Part shown: piece by piece, positions 1 through 9,521 of the stretch
How the letters are laid out: every line of letters starts with the position of its first letter
How positions within the stretch are numbered: position 1 is the first letter of the stretch
Source of the DNA: JAISST01 sp050434145
Lineage (GTDB): Bacteria; Fusobacteriota; Fusobacteriia; Fusobacteriales; Fusobacteriaceae
Direction of reading: 5' to 3'
Assembly (NCBI RefSeq): GCF_050434145.1
Contig: NZ_JBNPVX010000012.1
Coordinates: forward strand, 1-64,000
Length of the DNA: 64,000 nucleotides
Notes under the pieces: generated by a model
Told to the model about the DNA's origin: nothing
Seen by the model: only the letters and a program-made list of their open reading frames with translations
Databases searched by the model: none
Program-made: the position numbers and the translations under genes

Positions 1-768
1 TTTATCAATCTGGAAAAAGAAAATGTGATATTCTTGAGGAATATGAGCTTTCTAGTTCAGTATTAGATAATTGGATAAAAAAATATGAAGCAACTTGAAA
101 TGGAAGTTGATATTTTAAAGCATGCGGCGCTGATAATGGGACAAAAGAACAAGTCATAGATTTGTTAAAAGATAAATATTCAATATCCGCGCTATGCAAA
201 GTTTTGAAAATTTCAAGGAGCACATACTATTATATAAAATCTGGAAAAAAACCAGAGGATCCCATTTTGATAAAGTTAATAATAGAAATCTTTAAAAAGA
301 GTCATAAAAGCTATGGAGCAAGAAAAATCAAACAAAAAATGCTACCAAGTTTCAAGACGTCGTATAAGAAGAGTTATGAAGTCTGAGGGTCTTGTTTCAA
401 GCTATACTATAGCAAACTATAAGCCATTAAAAGATAAAAATAATAATTCTAAAATATCTAATGTTCTTGATAAAAATTTTAATGAACAATCAGTTCATAA
501 TGTAGTAATTAATGGGATTTTGAATACTTTTGTAATAAAAAGATCTTTAAGTCGCAAAGGGTGTCCATATGATAATGCAGTAGCAGAAGCAACATTTAAA
601 ATAATAAAGACAGAGTTTGTAAAGAATAATGTATTTAAAACATTGAAGGAATTAAAAATAAAATTTGGAGATTATGTTAATTGGTTTAACAAAATCAGAA
701 TGCATTCATCACTAGGATATATGAGCCCTTGTGAATATTCTAAGAGCACCCTTAAAAAAGTTGTTTAA
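1..768 (+). pseudogene. Decayed IS3-family transposase (OrfA tail plus OrfB)
   Basis: Remnant of an IS3/IS150-type insertion sequence cut by the window edge. Bases 3-98 encode the OrfA helix-turn-helix end (VLDNWIKKYEAT then stop), followed by the typical OrfA C-terminus (ILKHAALIMGQK). OrfB starts near 162 with its N-terminal domain (ISRSTYYYIKSG, KSYGARKI), shifts frame around 350 (RRIRRVMKSEGL) and has lost the middle of the DDE integrase core. Only the last catalytic stretch survives (CPYDNAVAEATF, then KTEFV, and RMHSSLGYMSP). With a stop between OrfA and OrfB pieces, a frameshift and a core deletion it cannot encode active transposase. No terminal inverted repeat was identified at the right end. 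Confidence 0.9.
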
Positions 769-780
769 AAAAAGGTTGCC

Positions 781-927
781 TTTCCAAATAAAAGACACAA
801 TACACATGCTAAATTAAATAAATATATAGAAGAAATGTCAGAGTCGTGTTATAATGAAATGAAAAATAAAATACTAAATATCTTTTATGAAATTTATTTG
901 AAGTTCAATAAGAAGGATTGTAAGTAA
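781..927 (+). pseudogene. 5'-truncated ORF fragment next to the IS scar
   Basis: An open frame without a start codon at its head encodes about 48 residues (FPNKRHNTHAKLNKYIEEM... ending FNKKDCK) directly after the transposase remnant. It looks like the 3' end of a gene interrupted or deleted by the insertion sequence; the family is not recognised. The rest of the gap to 1,120 is AT-rich and shows no gene. Confidence 0.35.
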
Positions 928-1119
928 ATTTTAAACATAATATAGAATATTACTATAAGGTATTAAAAATTTTTTTATTTGGTGAAAAGAATAATTAAAT
1001 GAGAAAATTTGTATGAAAAATTATAAAAAATAAAATTTATAAACTTATAATAAAATTGAGTATGCTTCTTGTATCATTTTCAATAAATAAGAGAAAAGAA
1101 AGATTCCATAAGAAACTTA

Positions 1120-1458
1120 TCATGAAGGTACTGAAGAAATATTTGGAATTTTTAGAAGGGCTTTTTTTAGTATCGTTTCATCATGCTTAACAGCTAACAT
1201 GCAAACTAGTTTTAGTAATATAAAAATTAAAGATATAATAACAATCATTTTATATTTGAAGAATATACCATATTTATCGGCAAATCTAACAGGAAGATAT
1301 AATGAAATAATTGCAACAAACCACACTGCATCAAATATTCTACTTTTAGAAAATTTGTAAAAAGATGGACTTCTTTTGATAAAAAATCTAAAAATAAGTG
1401 GAACAAAAATCAAAATAGCTATTATTATTCCTATAAAAATATATGCCTCTGGAAACAT
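1120..1458 (-). CDS. Small membrane protein, unknown function
   Basis: A 112-residue protein with about three hydrophobic segments (roughly residues 5-25, 45-62 and 70-92) and short basic loops (RFFIKRSPSFYKFSKSR). The start is supported by AAGGAG about 8 nt upstream of the ATG. It sits alone, convergent to the insertion-sequence scar and divergent from the leucine-rich-repeat gene. The family is not recognised; the gene is believable from its ribosome binding site and membrane pattern only. Confidence 0.6.
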   Translation of the reverse strand: MFPEAYIFIGIIIAILIFVPLIFRFFIKRSPSFYKFSKSRIFDAVWFVAIISLYLPVRFADKYGIFFKYKMIVIISLIFILLKLVCMLAVKHDETILKKALLKIPNISSVPS

Positions 1459-1707
1459 ATAAAACTCCTTGTGATAAAATTTATAGTCAAATTATACCAA
1501 ATCGAGATTTAAATATCAATTGTAAAATAAAAAAGACTGTATTTATTGATTAAATTATAATAAAAAATAAAAGTATATACTAAAGAAGATTAAAGGATGG
1601 TAATTATGAAATTATCAATATTTCAATTGATAAATCACAAAGTATTAAGTAAAAAAATATAGCAGATACTAATAAATTAGTACTTGGCTTAAAGAGGAGG
1701 AGTTGTT

Positions 1708-2415
1708 ATGAAAAAAGTAAAAATTATATTTTTAGTTGTATTATTTGTATGTGCAAATTCTATTGTTATCTATGGAAGAAGTGATAAAACAATAAAATGG
1801 AAATGTAGGGATTTGGGAATAGTAATGGGGCAGCTATTAGAAAAAGATCCAAACAATATAAAAACCTCTGATCTTGATTCGATTAGCTATATTCGTATAG
1901 AAAGAATGGAATATGATGGTGTATATCATGTTTTTATAAATGATAGTCATATTGCAAAGAAAATTTCTGCTACAGGACTTGAGATAAATTTACTTGATGA
2001 TTTTAAAAAATTTAAAAATTTGGAAGATTTGGTAGTATATGATAATAATATCAAAAGTTTAAAACCACTTTGGAAACTTAAAAAGCTTAGAAGTCTTGGA
2101 ATACAGCCTAGTAAATATATGAAAAGTATAAAAGGAATAGAAAAATTAGTAAATTTAAGACGAGTAGCATTTACAAATGGGGAATTTTCAAATGAATTTT
2201 CTGATATTAGTCCTTTATTTAAATTGCCTAAATTGGAAGAAGTTGGTATTGAAACTGCACGTGGAATAAAGGATTTGAAACCATTTTTAAACATAAAAAA
2301 TCTTAAAGAGCTTTCTGTTACTGCTGATGAAAATATTGATCCAACTCCGATTTTAGAAGCTGAACATATATCTCAAGTTGTTATAAATGGTGTAGGACTC
2401 AGAATTGATGTATAG
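1708..2415 (+). CDS. Secreted leucine-rich-repeat protein
   Basis: A 235-residue protein with an N-terminal signal peptide (MKKVKIIFLVVLFVCANS) and no later membrane segment, so probably exported. Residues about 85-225 contain irregular leucine-rich repeats (FKNLEDLVVYDNNIKSLKPL, KKLRSLGI, LVNLRRVAF, LPKLEEVGI, IKNLKELSV), a fold used for protein binding, as in bacterial internalin-like proteins. The start has a strong GAGGAGGAG site. A decayed relative of its C-terminal end lies at 2,877-3,059, showing local duplication. The ligand is unknown. Confidence 0.8.
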   Translation: MKKVKIIFLVVLFVCANSIVIYGRSDKTIKWKCRDLGIVMGQLLEKDPNNIKTSDLDSISYIRIERMEYDGVYHVFINDSHIAKKISATGLEINLLDDFKKFKNLEDLVVYDNNIKSLKPLWKLKKLRSLGIQPSKYMKSIKGIEKLVNLRRVAFTNGEFSNEFSDISPLFKLPKLEEVGIETARGIKDLKPFLNIKNLKELSVTADENIDPTPILEAEHISQVVINGVGLRIDV

Positions 2416-2595
2416 GTTATAGATAAGATATTGATAAAATAATGATATATAAACAAGGAGAAAAAAGACAGTCCATGCAAACATATCAAACACCAAAAGT
2501 GACATAGTTCCACTCAATTTTGGATGTGAGATAAATAACAGCACTTACACTCTTTACTTTCATGGAGCTAATAATTATAGGAGGTTTGTTTTGCT

Positions 2596-2874
2596 ATGGA
2601 ACAGTGGAAAGCACGTTTTAAAGATGAAAAACATAATGTCGATGCCATAATCGAAAATAGATTTTCAAAAGATAATATCACCCATTCTTTGATAATGAGA
2701 ATAGGTGAAACGACATTTAATGGGATGGAGTTTGCAGACTTTGAATGAGAAAAGAGTGATAATTTTGAACTGGCTAACAGTGAATTCAACATGCTTAAAT
2801 GGGGCAAAAAACCAAACTATATTTATGCTTTACAAAGATATAGCTTATCAATCAAGATTCCCTTTCAAGTGTAA
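2596..2874 (+). pseudogene. Short gene broken by an in-frame TGA
   Basis: Starts with ATG behind AGGAGG and encodes 50 residues (MEQWKARFKDEKHNV... to MEFADFE), then a TGA at 2,746-2,748, after which the same frame continues for 41 more residues (EKSDNFELANSEFN... IPFQV). The composition across the stop is continuous, so a single TGG-to-TGA (Trp to stop) change is the simple explanation. Just upstream, 2,468-2,650 holds another open frame without a clear start (LNFGCEINNSTYTLYFHG...), overlapping the ribosome binding site and probably the tail of a related decayed gene. Family unknown. Confidence 0.45.
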
Positions 2875-2876
2875 AA

Positions 2877-3059
2877 ATGACAAAGTTAAAAGAGATTTAT
2901 ATTATAGCTCCTAAAGTGACTGATCTGAGTCCAATCTCTAAAATGAAAAATATTGAGAGTCTTTCTATTCATTGTGATAAAACCGCAAATATAAAACCTG
3001 TTTTAGATGCAAAACATATAAAAAGGCTCACAGTAAATGGAACAACTTATCAAGAGTGA
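2877..3059 (+). pseudogene. Leucine-rich-repeat gene remnant
   Basis: Sixty residues with two repeat units (TKLKEIYIIAPKVTDLSPI, MKNIESLSIHCD) and a C-terminus (PVLDAKHIKRLTVNG) that matches the end of the 1,708-2,415 protein (PILEAEHISQVVING). There is no ribosome binding site or signal peptide, so it is best read as the 3' end of a lost second leucine-rich-repeat gene. Confidence 0.55.
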
Positions 3060-3118
3060 TTTTGCTATTGTGTACTTGTGGAGAAAAAAAGTTGTTTATG
3101 TATAGAGGAAAAGATAAA

Positions 3119-4132
3119 ATGAATGTAGAGCAAAATATAAAAAATGATAAAGAAATAAATGAATTGGAAAAGAAATATTTGGATTCTATTAGTAGAAAAA
3201 TTGATTATAAACTCATGTGGACTCTTGTGGTATATTGGGTTGTAGCTGTGACTATTGCTATCTATAATGGAAAACCTTTGCACATTTTTTCTGTACATTA
3301 TTATCCTTTTATTGTGGTGTGTATTTATTGGCGATATGATAGAGGTAAAAATTATGAGGAATTTGTCTGTATGCTAGCATGTTTATTTGTGATTGGGGCA
3401 TTTCAGTTTATATTTCGTATTCCTCTACCTACAGTGGCTTTTTTTATGAGTATTTTATCATTTTTATTATATCCACTTCTTTATGCAGCGTGCAAAACCA
3501 GTTTTTATAAAAAAAATTTTAAAGACAAAATAGAAGATGAGAAATGGCTATCAGAGGCTGAAGCTATGGTGATTAATGGTGTGCCACTTGCAGAAATAAT
3601 GGATACAAAAGAGAAATCAACTGTAATTTCAAAGTCGACAATCAAAATTGAAAAAGTTCAAAATGTAATAAGAGGAATTGTTGTTCATGATAGTAAGAAA
3701 GAATTATTGTTTGTAAATATAAAAAGAAACTTGTCCCGTTTTTTTAATAATGATATTGATAAATTAAATAAATTATATGATGGAAATTTTAAATCGCCAT
3801 TGTCGACTTATTATAAAGATGATTGTGCTATAAAAGGTGAATTTTACTTGAAAAAAGGGGTAATAAGGTCAATTAGAGTATATTATAAAAATGGTGAAGA
3901 GATGCTATATCTTGGAGAAAATATTGAACAGAATCAAAGATATATATGTATATATGATAAAAATCGGGAAGAAATAGGGAAAACTACTGTGGGTTATTGG
4001 CAGATAAAATTTGTTGGGAAAAAGAGAGTGAATGCTCTTGCAATTCCATATCCAATACTTGTATTTCATAGTTTATTAGGGACAGATAATCTGGAAGGTT
4101 TTGTAAAGGCGATGAATGAAAAAGAGTTTTAA
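3119..4132 (+). CDS. Array paralogue 1: membrane protein with C-terminal YYxNG domain
   Basis: First intact member of the paralogous array, 337 residues from the ATG at 3,119 (AGGAA 8 nt upstream; an earlier in-frame start at 3,056 lacks a site). The N-terminal third has about four membrane segments after a charged, coiled start (KEINELEKKYLDSISRKI). The soluble C-terminal module carries the family signatures: NLSRFFNNDIDKLNKLYD, then VYYKNGEEMLYL, then IPYPILVFHSLLGTDNLEGF near the end. The YYxNG core resembles YwqK/MORN_2-type repeats, annotated elsewhere as antitoxin-like; function here is unknown. Confidence 0.75.
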   Translation: MNVEQNIKNDKEINELEKKYLDSISRKIDYKLMWTLVVYWVVAVTIAIYNGKPLHIFSVHYYPFIVVCIYWRYDRGKNYEEFVCMLACLFVIGAFQFIFRIPLPTVAFFMSILSFLLYPLLYAACKTSFYKKNFKDKIEDEKWLSEAEAMVINGVPLAEIMDTKEKSTVISKSTIKIEKVQNVIRGIVVHDSKKELLFVNIKRNLSRFFNNDIDKLNKLYDGNFKSPLSTYYKDDCAIKGEFYLKKGVIRSIRVYYKNGEEMLYLGENIEQNQRYICIYDKNREEIGKTTVGYWQIKFVGKKRVNALAIPYPILVFHSLLGTDNLEGFVKAMNEKEF

Positions 4133-4200
4133 TGAAAAAATATATTTTTTTAGTAATGCTGATTATTAGGCTATTTTAATTATAAGTGAGATAAAATAAT

Positions 4201-5247
4201 ATGGAAGAATTGAAGGAAAAATATCTTAATGAGAGAAGAAAATCAATTGACTTGGTTTTATTTATAGTGTTGTTATTTTATTTTTCTTTTTTTGCTTTAA
4301 CAATGGATTGGTTTTCACATAGTATATTTTATAGTCAATATCTAACTATTATATTCATTTTTATTTTTATGGCAGCAGATAATCATGTAAGTTTTTATGA
4401 TCTTATATCACACTGGTATTATTTCCTTCCATCTATAATTGGGTCATTCATAGGATATAGAATTTTTGATATGCCAGTGAGAACGTACTTTGAATTTCTA
4501 AATTCAATATTGTTAGGTTCGATTATATATCAAAAAATAAAGAGAAATGCATATGAGAAGAGATTGCTTGCAGATAGCTATGGTAAGAAATGGCTCAGAG
4601 ATTTATATAAATCTAATGAAAAATGGAAAAATATAAAAGGACTATCAAAAATTAATAATAAAAATAAAAGATTTAAAAGTATTCTAAAAAAATCTTTGAT
4701 ACCATCTACAGATAAATTGAACTTAGCAAAAACACCTAATGTAATAAATGGAGTTTATTCATATGAGACAGATAAAATATTATCATTGTTATGTATAAAG
4801 AAAAATTTTGCAAGGCTTTTTTCTAATAATTTAGAAAAATTAGATAAAATTTATAATAAAAATTATAAAGGAAATATTACTATTTATTATGATAATAGCA
4901 AGATGGCTAAAGTATTTTTTGGGAAGAAAAGTCAACTCATTAATGAAATAATTATGTATTATGATACTGGTGAGAAGATGTGTAGTTGCATTCGGATGAA
5001 GAATGGTGATGCAGTAGATTTTTTGATTTTTGATAGATTTGGGAATATATTACAAGGCAGAAATGTTCATTACTATGATTTTGTTTTTATAGGAAAAAAT
5101 ATAGGGAATAATTTATATATTCCATATAGTATTATTGTATTATGCAGTCTTTTAAATACAGATGATTTGATTAAATTCATAGAAGATATGAATAAAAAAG
5201 AAAGAGAAAAATCAGATCATATTTTCGATAGAAAATATGAAAAATAA
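4201..5247 (+). CDS. Array paralogue 2: membrane protein with C-terminal YYxNG domain
   Basis: A 348-residue protein with the same plan as its upstream neighbour: a charged N-terminus (EELKEKYLNERRKSID), about four to five hydrophobic segments up to residue 115, a basic linker, then the soluble module (NFARLFSNNLEKLDKIYNKNY, MYYDTGEKMCSC, IPYSIIVLCSLLNTDDLIKF). It is closest to the 8,341-9,435 protein, sharing YYDTGE and the MCSC stretch. The ribosome binding site is weak (GTGAG). Product is probably an inner-membrane protein with a cytoplasmic C-terminal domain; role unknown. Confidence 0.75.
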   Translation: MEELKEKYLNERRKSIDLVLFIVLLFYFSFFALTMDWFSHSIFYSQYLTIIFIFIFMAADNHVSFYDLISHWYYFLPSIIGSFIGYRIFDMPVRTYFEFLNSILLGSIIYQKIKRNAYEKRLLADSYGKKWLRDLYKSNEKWKNIKGLSKINNKNKRFKSILKKSLIPSTDKLNLAKTPNVINGVYSYETDKILSLLCIKKNFARLFSNNLEKLDKIYNKNYKGNITIYYDNSKMAKVFFGKKSQLINEIIMYYDTGEKMCSCIRMKNGDAVDFLIFDRFGNILQGRNVHYYDFVFIGKNIGNNLYIPYSIIVLCSLLNTDDLIKFIEDMNKKEREKSDHIFDRKYEK

Positions 5248-5504
5248 CTTTAGCAAAGAAGGGAATTTTTATATTAAAATAAAGGAATTATGATAAGTTT
5301 GAGATAATATAAAATAAACTTAATTGAAAATTAGCTACTGAATGATTAACTATGAAAAGTTTTAATAAAGATAAATCAAAAAAGTATTTTTATAAAAATA
5401 TAAAAAAATGGATATTCTAAAATAAAAAATATTGTTTAGATAGCTATTATTGGTGTATAATAAAAGAGAAAAAGAAAGTGTAATTAATAGCATGGGAAAA
5501 GTAT

Positions 5505-6509
5505 ATGGAAGAATATTTTATAGAAGAATTGAAAGAAGAATATCTTAAAGAAAAAGGCCAAATATTTAGTTGGAAATTATTTTTTATACTGCTAGCCTAT
5601 TTTTTCATATGTTTTGTGTTACAAAGTAAAAATGTAGATGAAATGATTGATTTTTTATTTTTTCCAATTCTTATAGCATTTATTTTTGCTATTACAGATA
5701 AATATTTTAAATGGATAGATATAGTTGGTTTAATTTTTATAAATTTTTTGACTTTTATACCAATAATAATTCTTGAAATAAATGATTTTAGATATTTTAA
5801 TTTACTTTACTTAGTTAGGTCATTTATTCTTTATCCAACTTTATTTCAATTGCATAAAAAATTTGTTTATAGAAAGAAATTAATAGGTGTAGGTGAGGAA
5901 AAGTGGCTAATATCTTTAAAAAATAAAAAATTATCTACTGAGATAACTAATAATAGAAAAAATGCTAATACTCTTAAGAAGAATTATAAAATTATTGAAA
6001 AATCTATAATTTTTCCACTAAACAAAATAGATTTATCAAAAGATAAAAAAATACCATTGGAAATTTTCTCATATGAAAGAGAAAAGATGTTATTATTAAA
6101 GGAAATAAAAAGAAATATTGCAGTTATTTTTAATCATAATATGTTTTATATTAATAAAATTTATGATGCTAATAGATTCGAAAAAATTTCATTATATTAT
6201 GGAAATAGTAAAAGCAAGAAAAAATTGACACTGATGAAGAGCAGGGAATTCATTCCATCAATATATGCATATCATAAAAATGGATTTATATCACATCAAT
6301 ATAAATGGGATTATGAAAAAGAATTAGTAAGTTTTACATTATATAATAATTCTGGCGAAGAATTAGAAAGAAATGAATTTAAATATAAAAATTTAATTTT
6401 TATTAATGGAAAATCAGGAAGGAATTTTTTTATACCCTATGATTTATTGATGTTCTATAGTTTGATTGGTACAGAAGATATAATGGATATTTTTGATGAA
6501 AATGAGTGA
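5505..6509 (+). CDS. Array paralogue 3: membrane protein with C-terminal YYxNG-like domain
   Basis: A 334-residue member of the array. It begins EEYFIEELKEEYLKEKGQ, has about four membrane helices to residue 115, a lysine-rich linker, and a more diverged C-terminal module (NIAVIFNHNMFYINKIYD, AYHKNGFISHQY, IPYDLLMFYSLIGTEDIMDIF). The tail LLMFYSLIG matches the small remnant at 9,522-9,620. The 258 bases before it show no gene. Function unknown. Confidence 0.7.
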   Translation: MEEYFIEELKEEYLKEKGQIFSWKLFFILLAYFFICFVLQSKNVDEMIDFLFFPILIAFIFAITDKYFKWIDIVGLIFINFLTFIPIIILEINDFRYFNLLYLVRSFILYPTLFQLHKKFVYRKKLIGVGEEKWLISLKNKKLSTEITNNRKNANTLKKNYKIIEKSIIFPLNKIDLSKDKKIPLEIFSYEREKMLLLKEIKRNIAVIFNHNMFYINKIYDANRFEKISLYYGNSKSKKKLTLMKSREFIPSIYAYHKNGFISHQYKWDYEKELVSFTLYNNSGEELERNEFKYKNLIFINGKSGRNFFIPYDLLMFYSLIGTEDIMDIFDENE

Positions 6510-6576
6510 TGAAATAGAAAATTTTCAATTTTTTAATTCAGCAGTAATCTTAAAATTTTAATATGGAGGACATGTC

Positions 6577-7004
6577 ATGGTTAAAGAAAAAAACCACTTT
6601 TATTGTTGTTAATAGGCTGGAGTATAATAATATATGGAGTTTATCGAGCATATATTATGCAGAAATTAATCTTTAAACTAGCTTCAATAGATGCAGAGTA
6701 TTTCAATAGGAATATTTTTTATAATGCTTTTTTGATAGTAGATAAAAACAGATTATTATCACTTTTTATAATTTTTTTTACTGGTATTGTTCTGCTAACT
6801 CAACGAAGAAATGGAAAGGCATTATACATTACTTGTGGAACTGTATATTTTATTTTAATGTTTTTTCATTACTACTTACGAAGTGGTATGAAACTACCAC
6901 CAATTAAGCATTTATATTTTATTTTGAGGAATGTACTTGGATATTTATTTGGGCTTTTAATATTTTTTAAAAGTAAAAGCATTAAAGATTATTATATAAA
7001 ATAA
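6577..7004 (+). CDS. Membrane-only array paralogue with an A7-tract frameshift
   Basis: Encodes only the membrane half of the array family (about four helices, ending FGLLIFFKSKSIKDYYIK). The well-placed start is ATG 6,577, seven nt after GGAGG, but that frame (MVKEKNHFYCC) stops at once. One extra A in the A7 run at 6,587-6,593 would give MVKEKKPLLLLLIGWSIII and join the long open frame, whose only own start is a TTG at 6,603 without a binding site. So the gene is either off through a homopolymer slip, read by slippage, or affected by a sequence error. It is followed 83 nt later by a partner with the C-terminal module. Confidence 0.6.
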
Positions 7005-7087
7005 TCATTAAAATTGATATTTATATTTGATTATGAAATTAGTAAAGATTTTTGATTATTAAAAAAGTTTGATGATGGGAGCAGAAT

Positions 7088-7834
7088 ATGAGTTTATATA
7101 TTTTAATATTTTTTATTTTTATTTTTACTATATACATATTGATTTTTTTTCATAAAAGAGAAAATGAATATGAAAAAATAGATAAAAGTATATTTACTGA
7201 AAGAAATGAATTTATTTATAATGATAATTCTGACTACATCAAATGCTTGGATATAATTGATAAAAAGAGGAAAAAAAATTTTAGTAGTAAAAAAATTCTT
7301 GTATTATCAAAAGATAAAATTGATAGATTTAAGAAAGCCATAGAGAGTTCAGAAGACTTTGAGTTGGAAATTTCTGATTCAAGAATAATAAATTTGACTT
7401 TCAATGAACTCTATTATTCTGTATCAAAGCTTTTGTGTACAGAGGAAATTGAAAATGAAATTTTGAATGAAAGTAATAGAAAACTTGAATTTTTTTATGA
7501 AAACTCTAAAAAAAAAGTATTATTAGAAAAACAGAAAGACATTATATATCACATGTATATTTACTATGAGCATGGGACACTGATGTATGAATATTTTATT
7601 AAATCAGAGAGTACTTCTGTTTTGGTTGAATATAATCAATATGGTGAAGAATTGAGAAAAATGAGATTTGATGACATTTGGTATAGAGCAATGATAAAAA
7701 AATATGCAGGAAAAATACCTTGTTATTTAGTAGATTTTCTTATTATTCATATTTTATTGAATATAATAGATATTGATGAGATAGTTAATAAAAATAATGC
7801 AGAAAGAAAATGTGAATTAATTTTGGATGTATAA
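7088..7834 (+). CDS. Array paralogue: single-helix anchor plus C-terminal YYxNG domain
   Basis: A 248-residue protein with one N-terminal membrane helix (LYILIFFIFIFTIYILIFF), then a cytoplasmic-type module like the C-terminal half of the fused array members: FNELYYSVSKLL region, IYYEHGTLMYEYF, and the ending VDFLIIHILLNIIDIDEIV. It sits downstream of the membrane-only 6,577-7,004 gene, so the pair has the content of one fused member divided in two. Closest relative in the window is 10,248-11,156 (shared LMYEYF). Binding site GGGAG before ATG. Confidence 0.7.
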   Translation: MSLYILIFFIFIFTIYILIFFHKRENEYEKIDKSIFTERNEFIYNDNSDYIKCLDIIDKKRKKNFSSKKILVLSKDKIDRFKKAIESSEDFELEISDSRIINLTFNELYYSVSKLLCTEEIENEILNESNRKLEFFYENSKKKVLLEKQKDIIYHMYIYYEHGTLMYEYFIKSESTSVLVEYNQYGEELRKMRFDDIWYRAMIKKYAGKIPCYLVDFLIIHILLNIIDIDEIVNKNNAERKCELILDV

Positions 7835-8320
7835 AATTATAAATAGCGTAAAAATATACAGAATTGCAAAAAAATTCATAAATTAGGAATGAAATCTAAA
7901 TTTTATAATTAATGAAAATTAATATAGGGGAGTTAACATGGGATTGGAAGAAAAATTTGAAAAAGAGATAAATAAAAAGTTTGATATAAAAATATTAACA
8001 ACATTTTTCTTTTTAATATGTTTAGGACTTTATCAATACATCTCTGGAAATGAAATTCCTATTTTAAAAAATAAATTAATAGGATTAGTCCCAATTTTTG
8101 TTGTACTTGAGATATTTATAAATGATGGACATATAAGATTTCGTTATATACTAATTTATATCTTTTGTATTTTTTCTATAGTTTTACTTTATATATTTGC
8201 ATTAATTTATCTGAAATTCATAATATTGTTTAACTATAATATTTTAATTGTTTATGAAATAATAAAAGCACTTTTTTTATCATGGGTGTTTCAATTATTT
8301 AAAATAAAATCATATAAATA
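7815..8320 (+). repeat. Copy 1 of a ~506-bp direct duplication
   Basis: Begins in the last codons of the 7,088-7,834 gene (AATTAATTTTGGATGTATAA), runs through the leader and nearly all of the 140-codon membrane gene. The second copy lies 1,838 bp downstream at 9,653-10,158. By eye only a handful of bases differ, among them ATA/ATG and GTG/CTG codons, which implies a recent duplication. Confidence 0.9.
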
Positions 8321-8360
8321 CTACTTGTCGAAAAGGTCAAATGATGATAATGGAAAATAA
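7938..8360 (+). CDS. Membrane-only array paralogue (copy 1)
   Basis: A 140-residue protein: charged N-terminus (GLEEKFEKEINKKFDIK), then about four hydrophobic helices and a short basic tail (FKIKSYKYYLSKRSN). It corresponds to the N-terminal half of the fused array proteins and lacks the YYxNG module. GGGGAG precedes the ATG. Its 3' end overlaps the start of the next gene by 20 bases, implying co-translation. It is nearly identical to 9,776-10,198, differing mainly at I/M and V/L positions and in the last dozen residues, which lie outside the duplicated block. Confidence 0.7.
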   Translation: MGLEEKFEKEINKKFDIKILTTFFFLICLGLYQYISGNEIPILKNKLIGLVPIFVVLEIFINDGHIRFRYILIYIFCIFSIVLLYIFALIYLKFIILFNYNILIVYEIIKALFLSWVFQLFKIKSYKYYLSKRSNDDNGK

Positions 8361-9435
8361 GATATTTGAAAAAAATAATAAGAGCATGGAAAAAGAATTA
8401 TCAGAAGAAAAATCTACAATAGCAAAAGATTTGAAGGGAAGGTACATTAAAGAAAGAAATAAATTTTTTGATTATAAGATTTTTATGGTAATGTTGTTTA
8501 ATTTCATGTTTTTTGCTATTAAATTCAATGTACCTGAATTTTATATTTTTTACTGTAAATTTTTATCAATTATAATAATAATTATTTTTACCTCTTTAAA
8601 TGATCATATGGAAAAGTCTGATTATATACCATATTGGCATTATTTTTCTTTACCATTAATGACTTCGTCAGTAGAACTATTCTTAACTGGAAGTAGAAAT
8701 TTACTGTTATTTTTTGAAAGCATCAATACAGTGTTTATATACTCAATTTTGTATCAAAAAGTAAAAAAATATTCTTATGAAAAAAGATTGTTGGCAGATT
8801 CTGTTACTGAAGTATGGATAAAAAGATTATGGAAATTGGATAAAAAATGTGATAAAAGCGAAAATATATTAAAAATTGAAGAAAAAAATAAAAAGTTTAG
8901 AAAAATTTTGATAAATTCATTAATTTCTTCTAAAAAAAACATAAAATTAAATAAAGTAAAAAGTGGGATAAATGGTATTTATTCTTTCAGAGCATTGGAA
9001 ATACTTCCATTTTTAAGCATAAAAAAGAATTTAACAAGACTCTTTTATAATGATATAGAAAAATTGAATAAATTATATGAGAAAAATTATAAGGGAAAAA
9101 TTATTGTTTACTATGAGAACAAAAATGATATAAAAATAATTTTTTTGAAGAATAATTGGTTAATTAGCGAAATAATGATATATTATGATACTGGAGAAAT
9201 AATGTGTAGTTGTACGAAAGTAAAGAATAAATATGCTGTAGATTTTGTTATTTATGATAAATCTGAAAACATAATTCAAAAGAAAAATGTTAAGTATCAG
9301 GATTTTGAATTTGTAGGTAAAAATATAAGTAATAATTTTTATATTCCATATAGTATAGTGACTTTATGTAGCCTGCTTGGTACAGATAATATAGATGAAT
9401 ATATAAAAAAAATGAATCTGAAAATATTGATCTGA
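8341..9435 (+). CDS. Array paralogue 4: fused membrane plus YYxNG protein
   Basis: A 364-residue fused member beginning inside the end of the previous gene; start codons at 8,341, 8,344 and 8,350 are possible and the site is weak. It has a charged head (IAKDLKGRYIKERNKFFDYK), four to five helices to about residue 140, a lysine-rich linker, and the C-terminal module (NLTRLFYNDIEKLNKLYEKNY, MIYYDTGEIMCSC, IPYSIVTLCSLLGTDNIDEYI). It is the closest relative of 4,201-5,247. Function unknown. Confidence 0.7.
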   Translation: MMIMENKIFEKNNKSMEKELSEEKSTIAKDLKGRYIKERNKFFDYKIFMVMLFNFMFFAIKFNVPEFYIFYCKFLSIIIIIIFTSLNDHMEKSDYIPYWHYFSLPLMTSSVELFLTGSRNLLLFFESINTVFIYSILYQKVKKYSYEKRLLADSVTEVWIKRLWKLDKKCDKSENILKIEEKNKKFRKILINSLISSKKNIKLNKVKSGINGIYSFRALEILPFLSIKKNLTRLFYNDIEKLNKLYEKNYKGKIIVYYENKNDIKIIFLKNNWLISEIMIYYDTGEIMCSCTKVKNKYAVDFVIYDKSENIIQKKNVKYQDFEFVGKNISNNFYIPYSIVTLCSLLGTDNIDEYIKKMNLKILI

Positions 9436-9521
9436 AAATAAAAATTATGATAAATCCTACAGACAACAGAAAGGATATTATGTATAAAAAATTGAAGTAT
9501 CCAAATACCTATAATAAAAGA

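Noticed and set aside
1..768. Active IS3 element
   Set aside because: Frameshift, internal deletion of the DDE core and absent left end in the window.
2746..2748. TGA as a selenocysteine codon
   Set aside because: No SECIS-like hairpin was seen directly downstream, the context fits a Trp position, and neighbouring genes are also decayed.
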